Shown here one piece after another: positions 9,416-18,500 of a stretch of DNA of 64,000 bases (the first letter of the stretch is position 1; each line of letters starts with the position of its first letter). This DNA comes from Arthrobacter sp. zg-Y769 (lineage in GTDB: Bacteria; Actinomycetota; Actinomycetes; Actinomycetales; Micrococcaceae), in contig NZ_JAJJOE010000016.1 in NCBI RefSeq assembly GCF_020907405.1, forward strand, positions 112,123-176,122, in the 5' to 3' direction. Made by a program: the position numbers and the translations under genes. The notes under the pieces are model-generated. The model was not told where the DNA came from. It made no database searches and was given only the letters and a program-made list of their open reading frames with translations.

Positions 9416-9517
9416 TGGTGTACCTCTTCTGTTTTGCCCCGAAAAGGGGAAATGAGCCTGCCGCGAAAAGCCCGGGAAAGTCCGGCATTACGCGGGTGCG
9501 AGCTAAGACAAACGAAA

Positions 9518-9535
9518 GTGTAAGCGCGTGCACAC
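9518..9535. promoter_or_regulatory. possible LacI-family operator near malE
   Basis: GTGTAAGCGCGTGCACAC is an imperfect 18-bp dyad around a CGCG centre, about 100 bp upstream of the malE start. It resembles the CRE consensus but departs at one conserved T. Weaker than the site at 9656-9669; possibly a second site for the same regulator. Confidence 0.35.
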
Positions 9536-9655
9536 TATCCGTCCAGTGCCCTTAAGTCAGGGGGATTGCGCGTATCGGACCATGTTTAAAAACCCAACGC
9601 ACTTTGCGTGGGTGGTGACGGATATCGGGAAATCCAACCATTAGCGACACGCAAA

Positions 9656-9669
9656 TGGAAGCGTTTCCA
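9656..9669. promoter_or_regulatory. CRE-like LacI-family operator in the malE/alpha-glucosidase divergent region
   Basis: TGGAAGCGTTTCCA fits the LacI/CcpA-type consensus TGNAANCGNTNNCA at every fixed position and is embedded in the longer dyad ATGGAAGCGTTTCCAT (9655-9670). It lies 32 bp before the alpha-glucosidase ATG, well placed to repress that gene. The LacI-family gene at 11445 is the likely ligand. The 284-bp divergent gap (9417-9700) shows no other gene. Confidence 0.6.
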
Positions 9670-9700
9670 TCTTTTCGTTCCACGGCCCTAGGATGGCCCA

Positions 9701-11407
9701 ATGATCAGCACCGTTCTTGATGATTTTTCGGCCGGCTTGGTTGCCGTACACCCTGCTTCCGCTGACCGTGAGTGGTGGCGGTCTTCGGTGATCTACCAGA
9801 TCTACCCTCGCTCGTTCCGTGACCTGAACGGTGACGGGGTCGGAGACCTGCCCGGCATCACCGCCGAACTGCCCGCCCTGGCCGAACTCGACATCGACGC
9901 CATCTGGCTCTCCCCGTTCTACCGCTCCCCGCAGAAGGACGCCGGCTACGACGTCGCCGACTACTGCTCCGTGGACCCTCTCTTCGGAACCATGGAAGAC
10001 TTCGACGCCCTCGTCGCCGAAGCCTCCCGACACAACATCCGCGTCATCGTGGACCTGGTCCCCAACCACTGCTCCGACCAGCATCCCCTCTTCCAGGCCG
10101 CACTGGCCTCCCCCGCCGGCTCCCCCGCCCGGGACATGTTCATCTTCCGCGACGGCACCGGCGAGAACGGCGGAAACCCGCCGAACAACTGGCAGTCCCA
10201 CTTCGGCGGCCCGGCCTGGACCCGCATCACCGAACCCGACGGCACCCCCGGACAGTGGTACCTGCACCTCTTCGATACCTCCCAGCCGGACTTCAACTGG
10301 GACAGCCCGGCCGTGCACGCCGAGTTCGAAAAGATCCTGCGGTTCTGGCTCGACCGCGGCGTCGGCGGGTTCCGCGTGGACGTCGCCCACGCGCTGATCA
10401 AGCAATCCGGGCTCCCGGACTGGGGCGGCCGGGCCGACGGGTCCTCCTCCGAAGGCTTCCCCGGCGAGGCAGCCCCGATGTTCGGCCAGCCCGGCATCCA
10501 CGACATCTTCCGTTCCTGGCGGAAAATCCTGGACTCCTACGAAGGTGACCGGGTGCTCTGCGCCGAAGCGACGATCGACCCGGTGGACCGGCTCAGCGAC
10601 TGGGTGCGTCCGGACGAAATGCACCAGACCTTCAACTTCGCCTACCTGCACCACCCCTGGCACGCCCCGGCGCTGCGGGAAGTCATCGAGTCCTCCCTGC
10701 ACGCCTTCGACCGGGTCGGGGCACCAACCACGTGGGTGTTGTCCAACCACGACGTCGTCCGGCACACCAGCCGCTTCGGGCTGACCGGCTGGCAGGCGCG
10801 CCCGGGCGACGGAATAGGTGCGGCCGATCCGCAGCCGGACTACCACCTCGGAATTGCCCGTGCCCGCGCCGCGACCCTGCTGATGCTGGCCCTGCCCGGA
10901 GGCGTCTACCTCTACCAGGGCGAGGAGCTGGGACTGCCGGACCACACGGAGATGGACCACGCCTACCGCCAGGACCCAACCTTCCACCGCACCTTCGGGG
11001 AACGGCTGGGCAGGGACGGATGCCGTGTGCCGTTGCCCTGGACGCCGGACGGGCCGGCCTTGGGCTTCAACGAAACCGGCAACTCCTGGCTGCCGCAGCC
11101 CGAGGGCTGGAACCAGCTGGCTCGCAGCGCCCAACGCGAAGACCCCGACTCCACCCTGAACCTGTACCGCATAGCGCTTGACCTGCGCCGTGAACTGGAG
11201 CTGGGCAACGGCTCCCTGGCCTGGTGGCCCGGCTACGATTCGGAGCACGTACTTGCCTTCGCCAACGGCAACGTTGGCGGCGTAATGAACATGGGCGGGA
11301 CGGATATTCCACTGCCGCCCGGCGAGCTGATCGCCTGCAGCCGGAACGGTGCCGTGTGGGACGGGAACCTGCTGCCCGATTCCAGCGCCTGGGTTCGGCT
11401 ACGCTAG
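9701..11407 (+). CDS. GH13 alpha-glucosidase (copy 1)
   Basis: Cytoplasmic alpha-glucosidase, 568 residues, no signal peptide, predicted to hydrolyse imported maltose-type oligosaccharides to glucose. GH13 motifs in order: metal-site loop DLNGDGVGDL (41-50); region I DLVPNHCSDQHP (118-129); region II GFRVDVAH with nucleophile Asp227; region III CAEAT with acid/base Glu289; region IV LSNHD with transition-state Asp351. QIYPRSF (33-39) is typical of the oligo-1,6-/alpha-1,4-glucosidase group. Divergent from malE, and followed after 37 bp by the LacI gene. A second copy starting at 62903 is almost identical from 9766 onward but differs at Asn43. Confidence 0.93.
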   Translation: MISTVLDDFSAGLVAVHPASADREWWRSSVIYQIYPRSFRDLNGDGVGDLPGITAELPALAELDIDAIWLSPFYRSPQKDAGYDVADYCSVDPLFGTMEDFDALVAEASRHNIRVIVDLVPNHCSDQHPLFQAALASPAGSPARDMFIFRDGTGENGGNPPNNWQSHFGGPAWTRITEPDGTPGQWYLHLFDTSQPDFNWDSPAVHAEFEKILRFWLDRGVGGFRVDVAHALIKQSGLPDWGGRADGSSSEGFPGEAAPMFGQPGIHDIFRSWRKILDSYEGDRVLCAEATIDPVDRLSDWVRPDEMHQTFNFAYLHHPWHAPALREVIESSLHAFDRVGAPTTWVLSNHDVVRHTSRFGLTGWQARPGDGIGAADPQPDYHLGIARARAATLLMLALPGGVYLYQGEELGLPDHTEMDHAYRQDPTFHRTFGERLGRDGCRVPLPWTPDGPALGFNETGNSWLPQPEGWNQLARSAQREDPDSTLNLYRIALDLRRELELGNGSLAWWPGYDSEHVLAFANGNVGGVMNMGGTDIPLPPGELIACSRNGAVWDGNLLPDSSAWVRLR

Positions 11408-11444
11408 CCACCCGGACCGCACATCCACCCAACCGGAGGCAACG

Positions 11445-12494
11445 GTGGCAGGAATTAAAGAAGTCGCCGCGCACGCGGGCGTCTCCGCTGCGACGGTTTC
11501 GCGTGCACTGAGCGGAAACGGGAAAGTTTCGGCAGCTACCCGACGTCGGGTCCTGGCATCCGCCGACGAACTTGGGTTCGTGATTTCCTACAACGCGTCC
11601 TCCCTCGCTTCCGGGCGCACCCGGAATGTCGGCGTCGTTATGCCGAGCGTCGGCCGCTGGTACTTTTCCCAGGTACTGCAGGGCGCTGCCACCGCTTTGC
11701 TCGAGTCCGGATATGACCTGACCTTGTACAACACCAGCGACGGCCCCGGACACCGCGAGAGCGTCCTCACCGAGATGCTGCGCCGCAAAAGGCTGGACGC
11801 GGTGATTGCCGTCGCCCTGCGCCTCACGGACGAAGAACTGGCCCAGCTCCGGGCAGTGGACAAACCCATCGTCACCATCGGCGGGCCGCTGCCTGGAACC
11901 CCCGCCATCCGAGTCGACGAGTTCAGCATCTCCGCGCTGGCTACCCGGCACCTGGTCTCGCTGGGCCACACGCGCATTGCCCATATCGGCGGGGGCAAGG
12001 AGCTGGAACGGGATTTCCAGCTCGGCGGAACCCGCCGCAGCGGCTACGAGCATGCCTTGAAAGAAGCCGGCATTGCGTTGGAGGAAACGTGGGTGTCGAG
12101 TTCCGAGTTTTCTGTTGCCGGCGGCGTCGAGGCGGGCAAGGAACTCCTGGCACAGCCGGACATCCGCCCCACTGCTGTCTTCTGTGCCTCCGACGAAATA
12201 GCGGTGGGTGTCATCCTGGCCGCCCGGGGACTGGGACTGCGGGTTCCCGAAGACGTGTCGGTCATCGGAATTGACGGCCACGATCTGGGCGGCGTGTTCG
12301 GCCTGACCACCATCAGCCAGGATCCAGCGGGGCAGGGGGCGGCAGCGGTGGCGGCGGTCCTGGCCCTGATGCGGGACGAAGCGGTGCTTCCCGCGACGAA
12401 GGCCGGGTTCTACCCCACCGAGTTCATCGTCCGTTCCAGCACCGCCGTGCCGAGCACATCCAGGCCGCCGGACAGGCGGCCGGACCGCACCTGA
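11445..12494 (+). CDS. LacI-family transcriptional regulator (maltose module)
   Basis: 349-residue sugar-responsive repressor. The N-terminal helix-turn-helix is clear (EVAAHAGVSAATVSRALSG, about residues 6-24), followed by the hinge and a periplasmic-binding-protein-like effector domain (NVGVVMPSVGRWYFSQVLQG onward; TAVFCASDEIAVGV; VIGIDGHDLG). The GTG at 11445 is chosen because CGGAGG precedes it and translation from there begins MAGIKEVAAHAG, the normal LacI start; the frame is open back to 11349 but that part overlaps the alpha-glucosidase. It probably controls malEFG and the alpha-glucosidase through the operators between them. The effector is unknown; a maltooligosaccharide or trehalose is likely. 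Confidence 0.9.
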   Translation: MAGIKEVAAHAGVSAATVSRALSGNGKVSAATRRRVLASADELGFVISYNASSLASGRTRNVGVVMPSVGRWYFSQVLQGAATALLESGYDLTLYNTSDGPGHRESVLTEMLRRKRLDAVIAVALRLTDEELAQLRAVDKPIVTIGGPLPGTPAIRVDEFSISALATRHLVSLGHTRIAHIGGGKELERDFQLGGTRRSGYEHALKEAGIALEETWVSSSEFSVAGGVEAGKELLAQPDIRPTAVFCASDEIAVGVILAARGLGLRVPEDVSVIGIDGHDLGGVFGLTTISQDPAGQGAAAVAAVLALMRDEAVLPATKAGFYPTEFIVRSSTAVPSTSRPPDRRPDRT

Positions 12495-12636
12495 CCTGCA
12501 CGAATACGCCACGCCCGTTGTTGCGCAGTTCCCGGGCAGCAGACCATGCTTGGGTTGTGATGGTTCCATTGGTTCCACCGGTTCCACCGTTTTTATGCGC
12601 CGACTCCTGCCCGCATACAGAAAGTCGCTTATACCC

Positions 12637-13008
12637 ATGCTGTCTTTGGTCTTGTGGTTAGTCCAACTGCTACTGGCGCTGCTTTTTGCCGGAGTCGGAT
12701 TCGTAAAAATCACCCAAGGCCATGCCCGGCTCAAAGAGAACCTCCGCTGGCCCGAGGACTTCTCCGCAGGCACCGTGAAATTGATCGGTGTCCTCGAAGT
12801 CCTGGGAGCGGCCGGGCTGATCATCCCCGAGGCTACCGGGACCCTTCCCGTGCTGACGCCGATAGCCGCCTCGGCGCTGGCCGTGCTGATGGCACTGGCC
12901 ATCCTGGTCCATGTCCGGCGCGGCGAACGCAACCGGATTGGCCTCGCGGCCATCCTGATGGTGCTTTCCCTGGTGGTGGCGCTGGGCCGGTTCGGTGTCT
13001 TCGGGTGA
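12637..13008 (+). CDS. DoxX-family membrane protein
   Basis: A 123-residue protein with four hydrophobic helices, opening LWLVQLLLALLFAGVGFVKIT and containing the family-like segment LIGVLEVLGAAGLIIP. DoxX-like proteins are small membrane proteins sometimes linked to redox stress; no activity can be read from sequence. The ATG at 12637 is preferred because it opens directly into helix 1; the frame extends to 12550 but would add a Gly/Ser/Thr-rich leader from the imperfect repeat around 12563-12590. No strong ribosome-binding site is seen. Its stop overlaps the GTG of the next gene by 4 bp. Confidence 0.75.
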   Translation: MLSLVLWLVQLLLALLFAGVGFVKITQGHARLKENLRWPEDFSAGTVKLIGVLEVLGAAGLIIPEATGTLPVLTPIAASALAVLMALAILVHVRRGERNRIGLAAILMVLSLVVALGRFGVFG

Positions 13009-13979
13009 GTGCCGCAGACCGGCAATCCCCGCCCCCGCTCGGCGCCGCCGTCGCCGGCCTCTACGCGCTTCTGCCCTCTGAGTTCACTGCCGCCCGCAAT
13101 TCCCGGGCCGCCGACGCCGCCCGGGCCGGGGACAAGGAGCTGGCCAAGCGGATCAAGGCCCTCCCGAAGCCCTCGACGGCGGCCTGGCTCGTCAATCTGC
13201 TGGCGGACCGGCGGCGCGAGGACCTCGAGCAGGTCCTGGAGCTGGGAGCGGCCCTGCGCGAAGCCCAGGAAGACCTGGACCAGAAGCAGCTCCGGCGCCT
13301 GAGCACCGAACGCCAGCGGCTGCTGCGCGCAATCGTCCGCGAAGCCCGCAGCCTTGCCGCCGAGCTGGACCACCCCGTCAGCGAATCATTGGCAGCCGAG
13401 GCCGAGCAGACCCTCTGGGCCGCGATGACCGATCCCTCGGCGGCCGACGCGGTTGCCAGCGGACAGCTGGTCCGTTCCCTGGCGGCCAGCGGCTGGGAAG
13501 AGGTGGACCTGGACGGCGCGGTTGCCGACCCGGACTCGGTGCCCCACGGTGCCGGAGGCAGATCGGGTACCCGCCCGCTGTCCGGCCGCGGCGCTGCCGG
13601 CCAGGACAAGGACGCCGGCCAGGACACTGCGGCGGTACGACGGCGGCAGGCTGAGGCCCAGCGGGCTGTCCGGAAGGCGCAGGCCGAACTTGAGGAAGCG
13701 GCAAACGGCGAGCGCCAGGCGCAGGAGGCGCTCGACGCCGCCCAACAGCAAGTGGACGAATCCGCCGGCCGCCGGGACGAGCTCACGGATGAAATCGACG
13801 AACTGCGGGAACGGATCCGGCAGCTCGAGCGGGAGGTCGCAGCCGTGGACCGTCGCTCCGGGAAACTGGAACGCGAACGGGACAATGCCCGGCGCGCCGC
13901 CCGTTCCGCCCGTCGGACGGCGGAGAAGGCCCGGCAGAAACTCGTGGACGCCCAGGATCTGGCCGACGGCGGGAGCTAG
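13005..13979 (+). CDS. coiled-coil hypothetical protein
   Basis: Unrecognised protein of 324 residues, read from GTG at 13005, which overlaps the DoxX stop by 4 bp (GTGA). An Ala/Arg/Glu-rich helical N-terminal half (AGLYALLPSEFTAARNSRAADA; KALPKPSTAAWLVNLL) is followed by a low-complexity Gly/Asp linker. A long, highly charged heptad-like region from about residue 205 to the end (Glu/Arg/Gln/Ala-rich) is predicted to be coiled coil. No signal peptide or membrane segment. The pairing with DoxX by overlap suggests co-expression. Function unknown; a structural or scaffold role is possible. Confidence 0.7.
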   Translation: MSAADRQSPPPLGAAVAGLYALLPSEFTAARNSRAADAARAGDKELAKRIKALPKPSTAAWLVNLLADRRREDLEQVLELGAALREAQEDLDQKQLRRLSTERQRLLRAIVREARSLAAELDHPVSESLAAEAEQTLWAAMTDPSAADAVASGQLVRSLAASGWEEVDLDGAVADPDSVPHGAGGRSGTRPLSGRGAAGQDKDAGQDTAAVRRRQAEAQRAVRKAQAELEEAANGERQAQEALDAAQQQVDESAGRRDELTDEIDELRERIRQLEREVAAVDRRSGKLERERDNARRAARSARRTAEKARQKLVDAQDLADGGS

Positions 13980-14024
13980 CGGCCGCGGCCGCTAGCCATC
14001 GGGCAGCCCAGCCATCGGGTCCGC

Positions 14025-15089
14025 CTAGCCGCCGGCTGCGGGCAGCTGCTGCAGCATTGAGAACCGGCTGCGGATCCGCGCCAGGTCCGTGGGGTGCGCC
14101 GTCCCGGGGAACAGGCCGTCGTAATCCGGCATCCCGATGACATCCAGGCGGCACCCGGCGTCGTACAGCACGTCCACCACATTGCCGAAGCGCTGCCATC
14201 CGTAGGGGTTCGACCCGTCAGTGGGCGGCACTGAGCTGATCACCCAGTGCCGGTGCGTCTGCGCCAGGTGCAGGTAGTCGGAGGTGGCCGACTGGGCGTG
14301 GCAGAGATCCTCGAAATCGAACCACACCTGCGCCCCGTCCGCTCGAAGAGCCTGCAGCGTGCGGGTGCCCGGCGTCAGCTGCATCCGCTCCCCCGTGCCC
14401 GGCCGGACCAGGCCGATGTCGGCGAGCAGCCCGTCCTCGTCGCTGCGCAGATGGTGCCCGGCGGCGAAACCGGCCGTGTTTCCGGGGCGGGCGCGGTAAT
14501 CCGTGTCCCCGTCCAGCTCCAGGACCTGCAGGTGCTCGGTGATCAGTGCAATTCCGGGTTCAAACAGATGATGGAACATCTCATCCGGAAGCAGCTCCGG
14601 CGGAGCGTAGTTGGACGTGGCCACCAGGACTATCCCGCGGTCCAGCACGGTGCGGAGCAGGCGGGTGATGAAGGCTGCATCGGCCGGGTCCTTGACATGG
14701 AACTCGTCGAAACACAGCAGCCGGACCGACCCCAGCATCCGGTCCAGGGCCACGGCGAAGGCCGAATCCTGCCGGTAGCCGGGGTTCCCGTAGCCGGCGA
14801 AGACCAGGCTGTGCAGCTCCCGGAAAAAGTCGTGGAAATGCAGCCGGCGCTTCTCCGGGATGTCCACGCTCGTGAACAGCGTATCCAGCAGCCAGGTCTT
14901 GCCCCGGCCGGGCGGTCCCCACAGGTACACCGAGGAATTCCCCGGCGCGGGTTCCGAAGACCGTGCCGCCGCTGCCGCCCGGTTCAGGGCCGGAAGAACG
15001 GCCAGCTGGGCCGCGTCCAGGTCCAGGCCGGAGGCGGCGGCGGCGAGCTGGAAAGAGTCGGCGGCGTCCGGGGCCTGCGTTGCGGTCAT
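14025..15089 (-). CDS. zapE: AFG1/ZapE-family cell-division ATPase
   Basis: 354-residue P-loop ATPase. Walker A is GPPGRGKTWL (58-67) and Walker B LLCFDEFHV (about 124-132), followed by the family segments VKDPADAAFITRLL and VLVATSNYAPPELLPD. Downstream FDFEDLCHAQSATSDYLHLAQ and SVPPTDGSNPYGWQRFGNVVDVLYD correspond to the conserved AFG1/LACE1/ZapE C-terminal half. In proteobacteria ZapE destabilises FtsZ polymers at the septum; the mitochondrial AFG1 homologue acts in protein turnover. The role in actinobacteria is less clear. Monocistronic by orientation. Confidence 0.88.
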   Translation of the reverse strand: MTATQAPDAADSFQLAAAASGLDLDAAQLAVLPALNRAAAAARSSEPAPGNSSVYLWGPPGRGKTWLLDTLFTSVDIPEKRRLHFHDFFRELHSLVFAGYGNPGYRQDSAFAVALDRMLGSVRLLCFDEFHVKDPADAAFITRLLRTVLDRGIVLVATSNYAPPELLPDEMFHHLFEPGIALITEHLQVLELDGDTDYRARPGNTAGFAAGHHLRSDEDGLLADIGLVRPGTGERMQLTPGTRTLQALRADGAQVWFDFEDLCHAQSATSDYLHLAQTHRHWVISSVPPTDGSNPYGWQRFGNVVDVLYDAGCRLDVIGMPDYDGLFPGTAHPTDLARIRSRFSMLQQLPAAGG

Positions 15090-15226
15090 CCTTCCGTTCT
15101 ACCCAACGGGACGGCACAGGCCAAACCGGTCAAATAGGGTAGGGAAATTCGCGCTAATTATTCCCGCACGACGGTGGTACGTTCGAAACCAGGCACGGAG
15201 AGAATGACCACCTTTTTGGAGGAACC

Positions 15227-15517
15227 ATGACCGATCATGTTGCCCAGGTGCAGGACTGCACGGTGTCCAGCTGCGGCTTCAACCATGAGGGCTGCACCGC
15301 CTACGCCATCACTGTCGGCGGCACTCCCGACCACGCCAGCTGCGCCACGTTCATCGATACGTCCGCCACCGGCGGCCTGCCAAAGGTCCTCGCCCAGGTG
15401 GGCGCCTGCCAGCGCAATGAGTGCCGGTTCAACAACCACCTGATGTGCGACGCCCATGATGTGCGGGTGGGACCGGGCGCGGAACTGGCGGACTGCCTCA
15501 CGTACCAGCCGCGCTAA
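15227..15517 (+). CDS. DUF1540 cysteine-rich protein, two tandem modules
   Basis: A 96-residue soluble protein with two copies of a Cys pattern. Module 1: Cys11, Cys16 (CTVSSCGFNHEGC) then a Cys before the TFID segment. Module 2: CQRNECRFNNHLMC then DCLTYQ. This is the DUF1540 layout, thought from its cysteines to bind a metal; function unknown. A clear GGAGGA sits just before ATG 15227. It is three bases from the GTG of the HNH nuclease gene, so the two are probably cotranscribed. Confidence 0.85.
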   Translation: MTDHVAQVQDCTVSSCGFNHEGCTAYAITVGGTPDHASCATFIDTSATGGLPKVLAQVGACQRNECRFNNHLMCDAHDVRVGPGAELADCLTYQPR

Positions 15518-15520
15518 CCG

Positions 15521-16390
15521 GTGGCCTCAATCCTTTTGGCCTGGAATACGGACCTGCCTGATCCCTGGCCGGGCGGTTACGGTCCGGCGGTTGCTGCCCT
15601 GGCCGACGGCGGCACCCTGCGCCGAAGCATGCCGCTGGCCGGCTCCCGGCCGGACGCCGGAACCGAAGTCTGGCTCGTGCTCTCCGGCAGCAGCGGGCGG
15701 GGACCGCGGGGGCTGGCGGGCCACGGCGTCGTCGTTCCGCCGGGCATCGGGACGTCCGCCGACGCCGTCACGGTGGACTTTGATCGGCTGCTGCCCCTGG
15801 GCGAACAGGTGCCCGCATCCCTCCTCGAGGAAGATCTTCCGGCCCTGCCCCGCCTCGACGGCACCATGCCCGTTCCCCCTGCCTCGGTTCCCGCGCTGCG
15901 GCGGCTTTGGTCAGGCTTCCTCGGATCCGGACCGGATCCGCTGAGCCCGGTCCCGGGCACCCTGGCTGCCGGCGCACTGGGTCTGCAGCGCGTCAACGCC
16001 TACGAACACGACGGTGAGGCCCGGCGGCTCTGCCTGGCCTTCCACGGCAACTGCTGTACGGCCTGCGGGCTGGTCCCCGCGCAGCGGTACGGTCCGGGAA
16101 CCGACGCGCTGATGCAGGTACACCATCTGTCCCCGGCCGCCGATCTCGCCGCGGAATACGTGCTGGATCCGGTCTCGGACCTGGTGCCGATGTGTCCCAC
16201 CTGCCACGCGGTGGCGCATACCCGGGTTCCGGTCCCCTACACCCCCGCCGAGGTCCGCGGCCTGCTTGCCGCCGCACCGGATGCCGCAGGACGGGCAGGT
16301 GGCGGGGACGCCGTCGTCGTCGGGTCCCTGGTCAGCGCGGAGCAGCAGCAGGCGCTGGAAGACGCTGCCCGGCTGCGCGGACTTCGCTAG
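15521..16390 (+). CDS. HNH endonuclease domain protein
   Basis: 289 residues from a GTG at 15521. The C-terminal part (about 160-250) is an HNH nuclease with zinc cysteines: CCTACGLVPAQRYG, then the catalytic segment MQVHHLSPAADLA, then LVPMCPTCHAVAHTR. The N-terminal half (WLVLSGSSGRGPRGLAGHGVV, about 50-70) resembles the start of an EVE/PUA-like modified-base reader fold. That would make this a McrA-like modification-dependent nuclease, but the assignment is tentative. No methyltransferase is nearby, so it is not a classical restriction-modification pair. Start 3 bp after the DUF1540 stop. Confidence 0.75.
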   Translation: MASILLAWNTDLPDPWPGGYGPAVAALADGGTLRRSMPLAGSRPDAGTEVWLVLSGSSGRGPRGLAGHGVVVPPGIGTSADAVTVDFDRLLPLGEQVPASLLEEDLPALPRLDGTMPVPPASVPALRRLWSGFLGSGPDPLSPVPGTLAAGALGLQRVNAYEHDGEARRLCLAFHGNCCTACGLVPAQRYGPGTDALMQVHHLSPAADLAAEYVLDPVSDLVPMCPTCHAVAHTRVPVPYTPAEVRGLLAAAPDAAGRAGGGDAVVVGSLVSAEQQQALEDAARLRGLR

Positions 16391-16403
16391 ACTCGGAACT
16401 CCC

Positions 16404-16784
16404 ATGAGCATTCCAGCGAGCACTTCCAAATCCGTCCGGGTGGACGCCTGGCTGTGGGCTGTCCGCGCCTACAAAACCCGGTCCGCGGCCACCGCCGCGT
16501 GCCGGGCCGGCCACGTCCGGTTGAACGGCAATCCGGCCAAGGCCGCACAGCCGGTCCAGCCCGGGGACACCGTCCGGATCCGGCAGCCCGGCTTCGAACG
16601 GATCCTGGAGGTACGGCAGCTGATCGCCAAACGCGTCGGTGCCGAGGCGGCGTCGCACTGCTTCATGGACCACACACCCGCCCGCCCCGCGACTCCGGCA
16701 CTGGGTATTCCGGTCAGGGACCGGGGTGCCGGCCGTCCCACCAAGAAGGACCGCCGCGAACTGGACCGGCTGCGCGGGAGCTAG
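16404..16784 (+). CDS. S4-domain RNA-binding protein, Hsp15-like
   Basis: 126 residues. The S4 RNA-binding domain occupies about 10-70 (VRVDAWLWAVRAYKTRSAA, then CRAGHVRLNGNPAKAAQPVQPGDTV) and a basic tail ends RPTKKDRRELDRLRGS, as in Hsp15/HslR. Hsp15 binds stalled 50S subunits carrying nascent chain in E. coli; the same role here is an inference. ATG 16404 lies 13 bp after the HNH stop. The longer frame from 16266 is rejected because it reads through the HNH coding region. Confidence 0.85.
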   Translation: MSIPASTSKSVRVDAWLWAVRAYKTRSAATAACRAGHVRLNGNPAKAAQPVQPGDTVRIRQPGFERILEVRQLIAKRVGAEAASHCFMDHTPARPATPALGIPVRDRGAGRPTKKDRRELDRLRGS

Positions 16785-16802
16785 CCCCGCCGCCGACCGT
16801 TT

Positions 16803-18329
16803 TTAGCGGACGACCGGCTCGGGCAGGCTCGTTCCCGTTTCCACGAACCGCTGGTGGAAGGACAGGGACTCGTCCAGCAGATGCGGAGTGTGCTTGCCCA
16901 GGCTGTCCCGGCTGGCACGCTCGAAGTAGTCCTGCAGCAGCGGCTGGAAGTCCGGGTGCGCACAGTTCTCGATGATGGTCCGGGCCCGCTGCTTCGGGGA
17001 AAGGCCACGCAGATCGGCCAGGCCCCGCTCGGTGATGATGAGCATCGTGTCGTGCTCGGTGTGGTCCACATGGGCGGCCATGGGAACGATTCCGGAAATC
17101 TTCCCGCCCTTGGCCGTGCTCGGGGACATGAAGGCGGAGAGGAAGCCGTTGCGGGCAAAGTCCCCGGAGCCGCCGATGCCGTTCATCATGGCCGTGCCGG
17201 CCACGTGGGTGGAGTTTACGTTGCCGTAAATGTCGGCTTCGATCATGCCGTTCATGGCAATGCAGCCCAGCCGGCGGATCAGTTCGGGGTGGTTGGAGAT
17301 TTCCTGGGTCCGCAGGATGATGCGCTTGCGGTAGAAGTCGATGTTGGAGTTGAATTCCTCGATGCCCGCCGGGCTGAGCGAGAAGGACGTTGCGGAGGCC
17401 ACCTTGATCACGCCGTCGCGGATCAGGTGAAGCATGCCGTCCTGGATCACCTCGGTGTAGGCGGTGAGACCGGTGTACCCGGCGGTGGAGAGTCCGGCGA
17501 GTACGGCGTTGGCGATGTTGCCCACCCCGGACTGGAGCGGGAGGAGCTTGTCGGTCAGCCGTCCGGCCTTGATTTCGGATTCAAAGAAGTCCAGCAGGTG
17601 CCCGGCGATCTGCTGCGAGGTCTCATCCGGCGCCGCAAAGGGGGTCATGCGGTCCGGGGCGTCGGTTTCGACCACGGCAATGACCTTCTCCGGGTCCAGG
17701 CGCAGGTAGGGCTCACCGATGCGGTCATCCGGGTTCACCAGCATGATGGGTTTGCGGTGCGGGGGCAGCGCGGTGCCGTAGTAGACGTCGTGCATACCGT
17801 CCATGGCTGCGGGCTGCTGGCGGTTCACCTCGATGATGACCTTATCCGCCTGCTCAAGCCAGGTCTTGTTGTTGCCGACCGACGACGACGGTATGAGGCT
17901 GCCGTCCTCGTTGATACCGACCACCTCGATCACGGCCAGGTCAACGTGCCCGTAGAACCCGAACCAGGTGTACTGGGCCACGTGCCCCAGGTGGATATCG
18001 ATGTACTCGAGTTCGCCGTCGTTGATCCGCTTCCGCAGTGTGGGATCCGACTGGTACGGCAGGCGCAGTTCCATGCCGCCGGCCTTGGCGAGCACCCCGT
18101 CGAGCTCCGGGGCGGTGGAGGCACCGGTCAGTACCTTGATCTGGAAGTCTTCGCCCTTTGCATGTGCCGCTTCCATCTGGGCGGCGAGCGCCTGCGGGAC
18201 GGCTTTGGGGTAGCCGGCGCCCGTAAAACCGCTCATCGCCACCGTCATTCCCGGTCTGATCATGGCCGCGGCCTGCTCGGCTGTCATAACGAGTTTCTGG
18301 AGTCCGGGATGGGAGATGCGACGGTGCAT
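16803..18329 (-). CDS. acetyl-CoA hydrolase / succinyl-CoA:acetate CoA-transferase family
   Basis: Class I CoA-transferase, 508 residues, full length for the Cat1/ScpC/AarC group. Evidence: GFTGAGYPKAVPQAL near the N-terminus; the catalytic glutamate Glu293 in TAYTEVIQDGM, which forms the glutamyl-CoA thioester; and the C-terminal GGSGDFARNG and TEHDTMLIITERGLADLRG segments. It moves CoA between acetate and another acyl-CoA (succinyl- or propionyl-CoA), or hydrolyses acetyl-CoA. Which reaction dominates cannot be decided by sequence. Divergent from the tyrosine phosphatase gene across a 171-bp gap. Confidence 0.88.
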   Translation of the reverse strand: MHRRISHPGLQKLVMTAEQAAAMIRPGMTVAMSGFTGAGYPKAVPQALAAQMEAAHAKGEDFQIKVLTGASTAPELDGVLAKAGGMELRLPYQSDPTLRKRINDGELEYIDIHLGHVAQYTWFGFYGHVDLAVIEVVGINEDGSLIPSSSVGNNKTWLEQADKVIIEVNRQQPAAMDGMHDVYYGTALPPHRKPIMLVNPDDRIGEPYLRLDPEKVIAVVETDAPDRMTPFAAPDETSQQIAGHLLDFFESEIKAGRLTDKLLPLQSGVGNIANAVLAGLSTAGYTGLTAYTEVIQDGMLHLIRDGVIKVASATSFSLSPAGIEEFNSNIDFYRKRIILRTQEISNHPELIRRLGCIAMNGMIEADIYGNVNSTHVAGTAMMNGIGGSGDFARNGFLSAFMSPSTAKGGKISGIVPMAAHVDHTEHDTMLIITERGLADLRGLSPKQRARTIIENCAHPDFQPLLQDYFERASRDSLGKHTPHLLDESLSFHQRFVETGTSLPEPVVR

Positions 18330-18500
18330 AGTGGAGCCTTTCGAAGAGCGAGATCGAATTCACCCTATCGTCCTGTGAGCCGTGCCTCATAGTCGGGTGT
18401 CGGGGCACACTCCCCCGCGGGTTGCCGCACGCGCCTAAGATTGTGCCAAACGGCGCCGTCGGGCGTCGCCGGCCGGAAGACCCAGACTAGGAAGCCTGCC

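Noticed and set aside
9641..11248. 535-residue minus-strand frame across the alpha-glucosidase
   Set aside because: Antisense shadow; Val/Gly/Glu-rich with no recognisable domain, repeated identically opposite copy 2 only because the DNA is duplicated.
15521..16390. restriction-modification system
   Set aside because: Only an HNH nuclease is present, with no methyltransferase or specificity subunit nearby.
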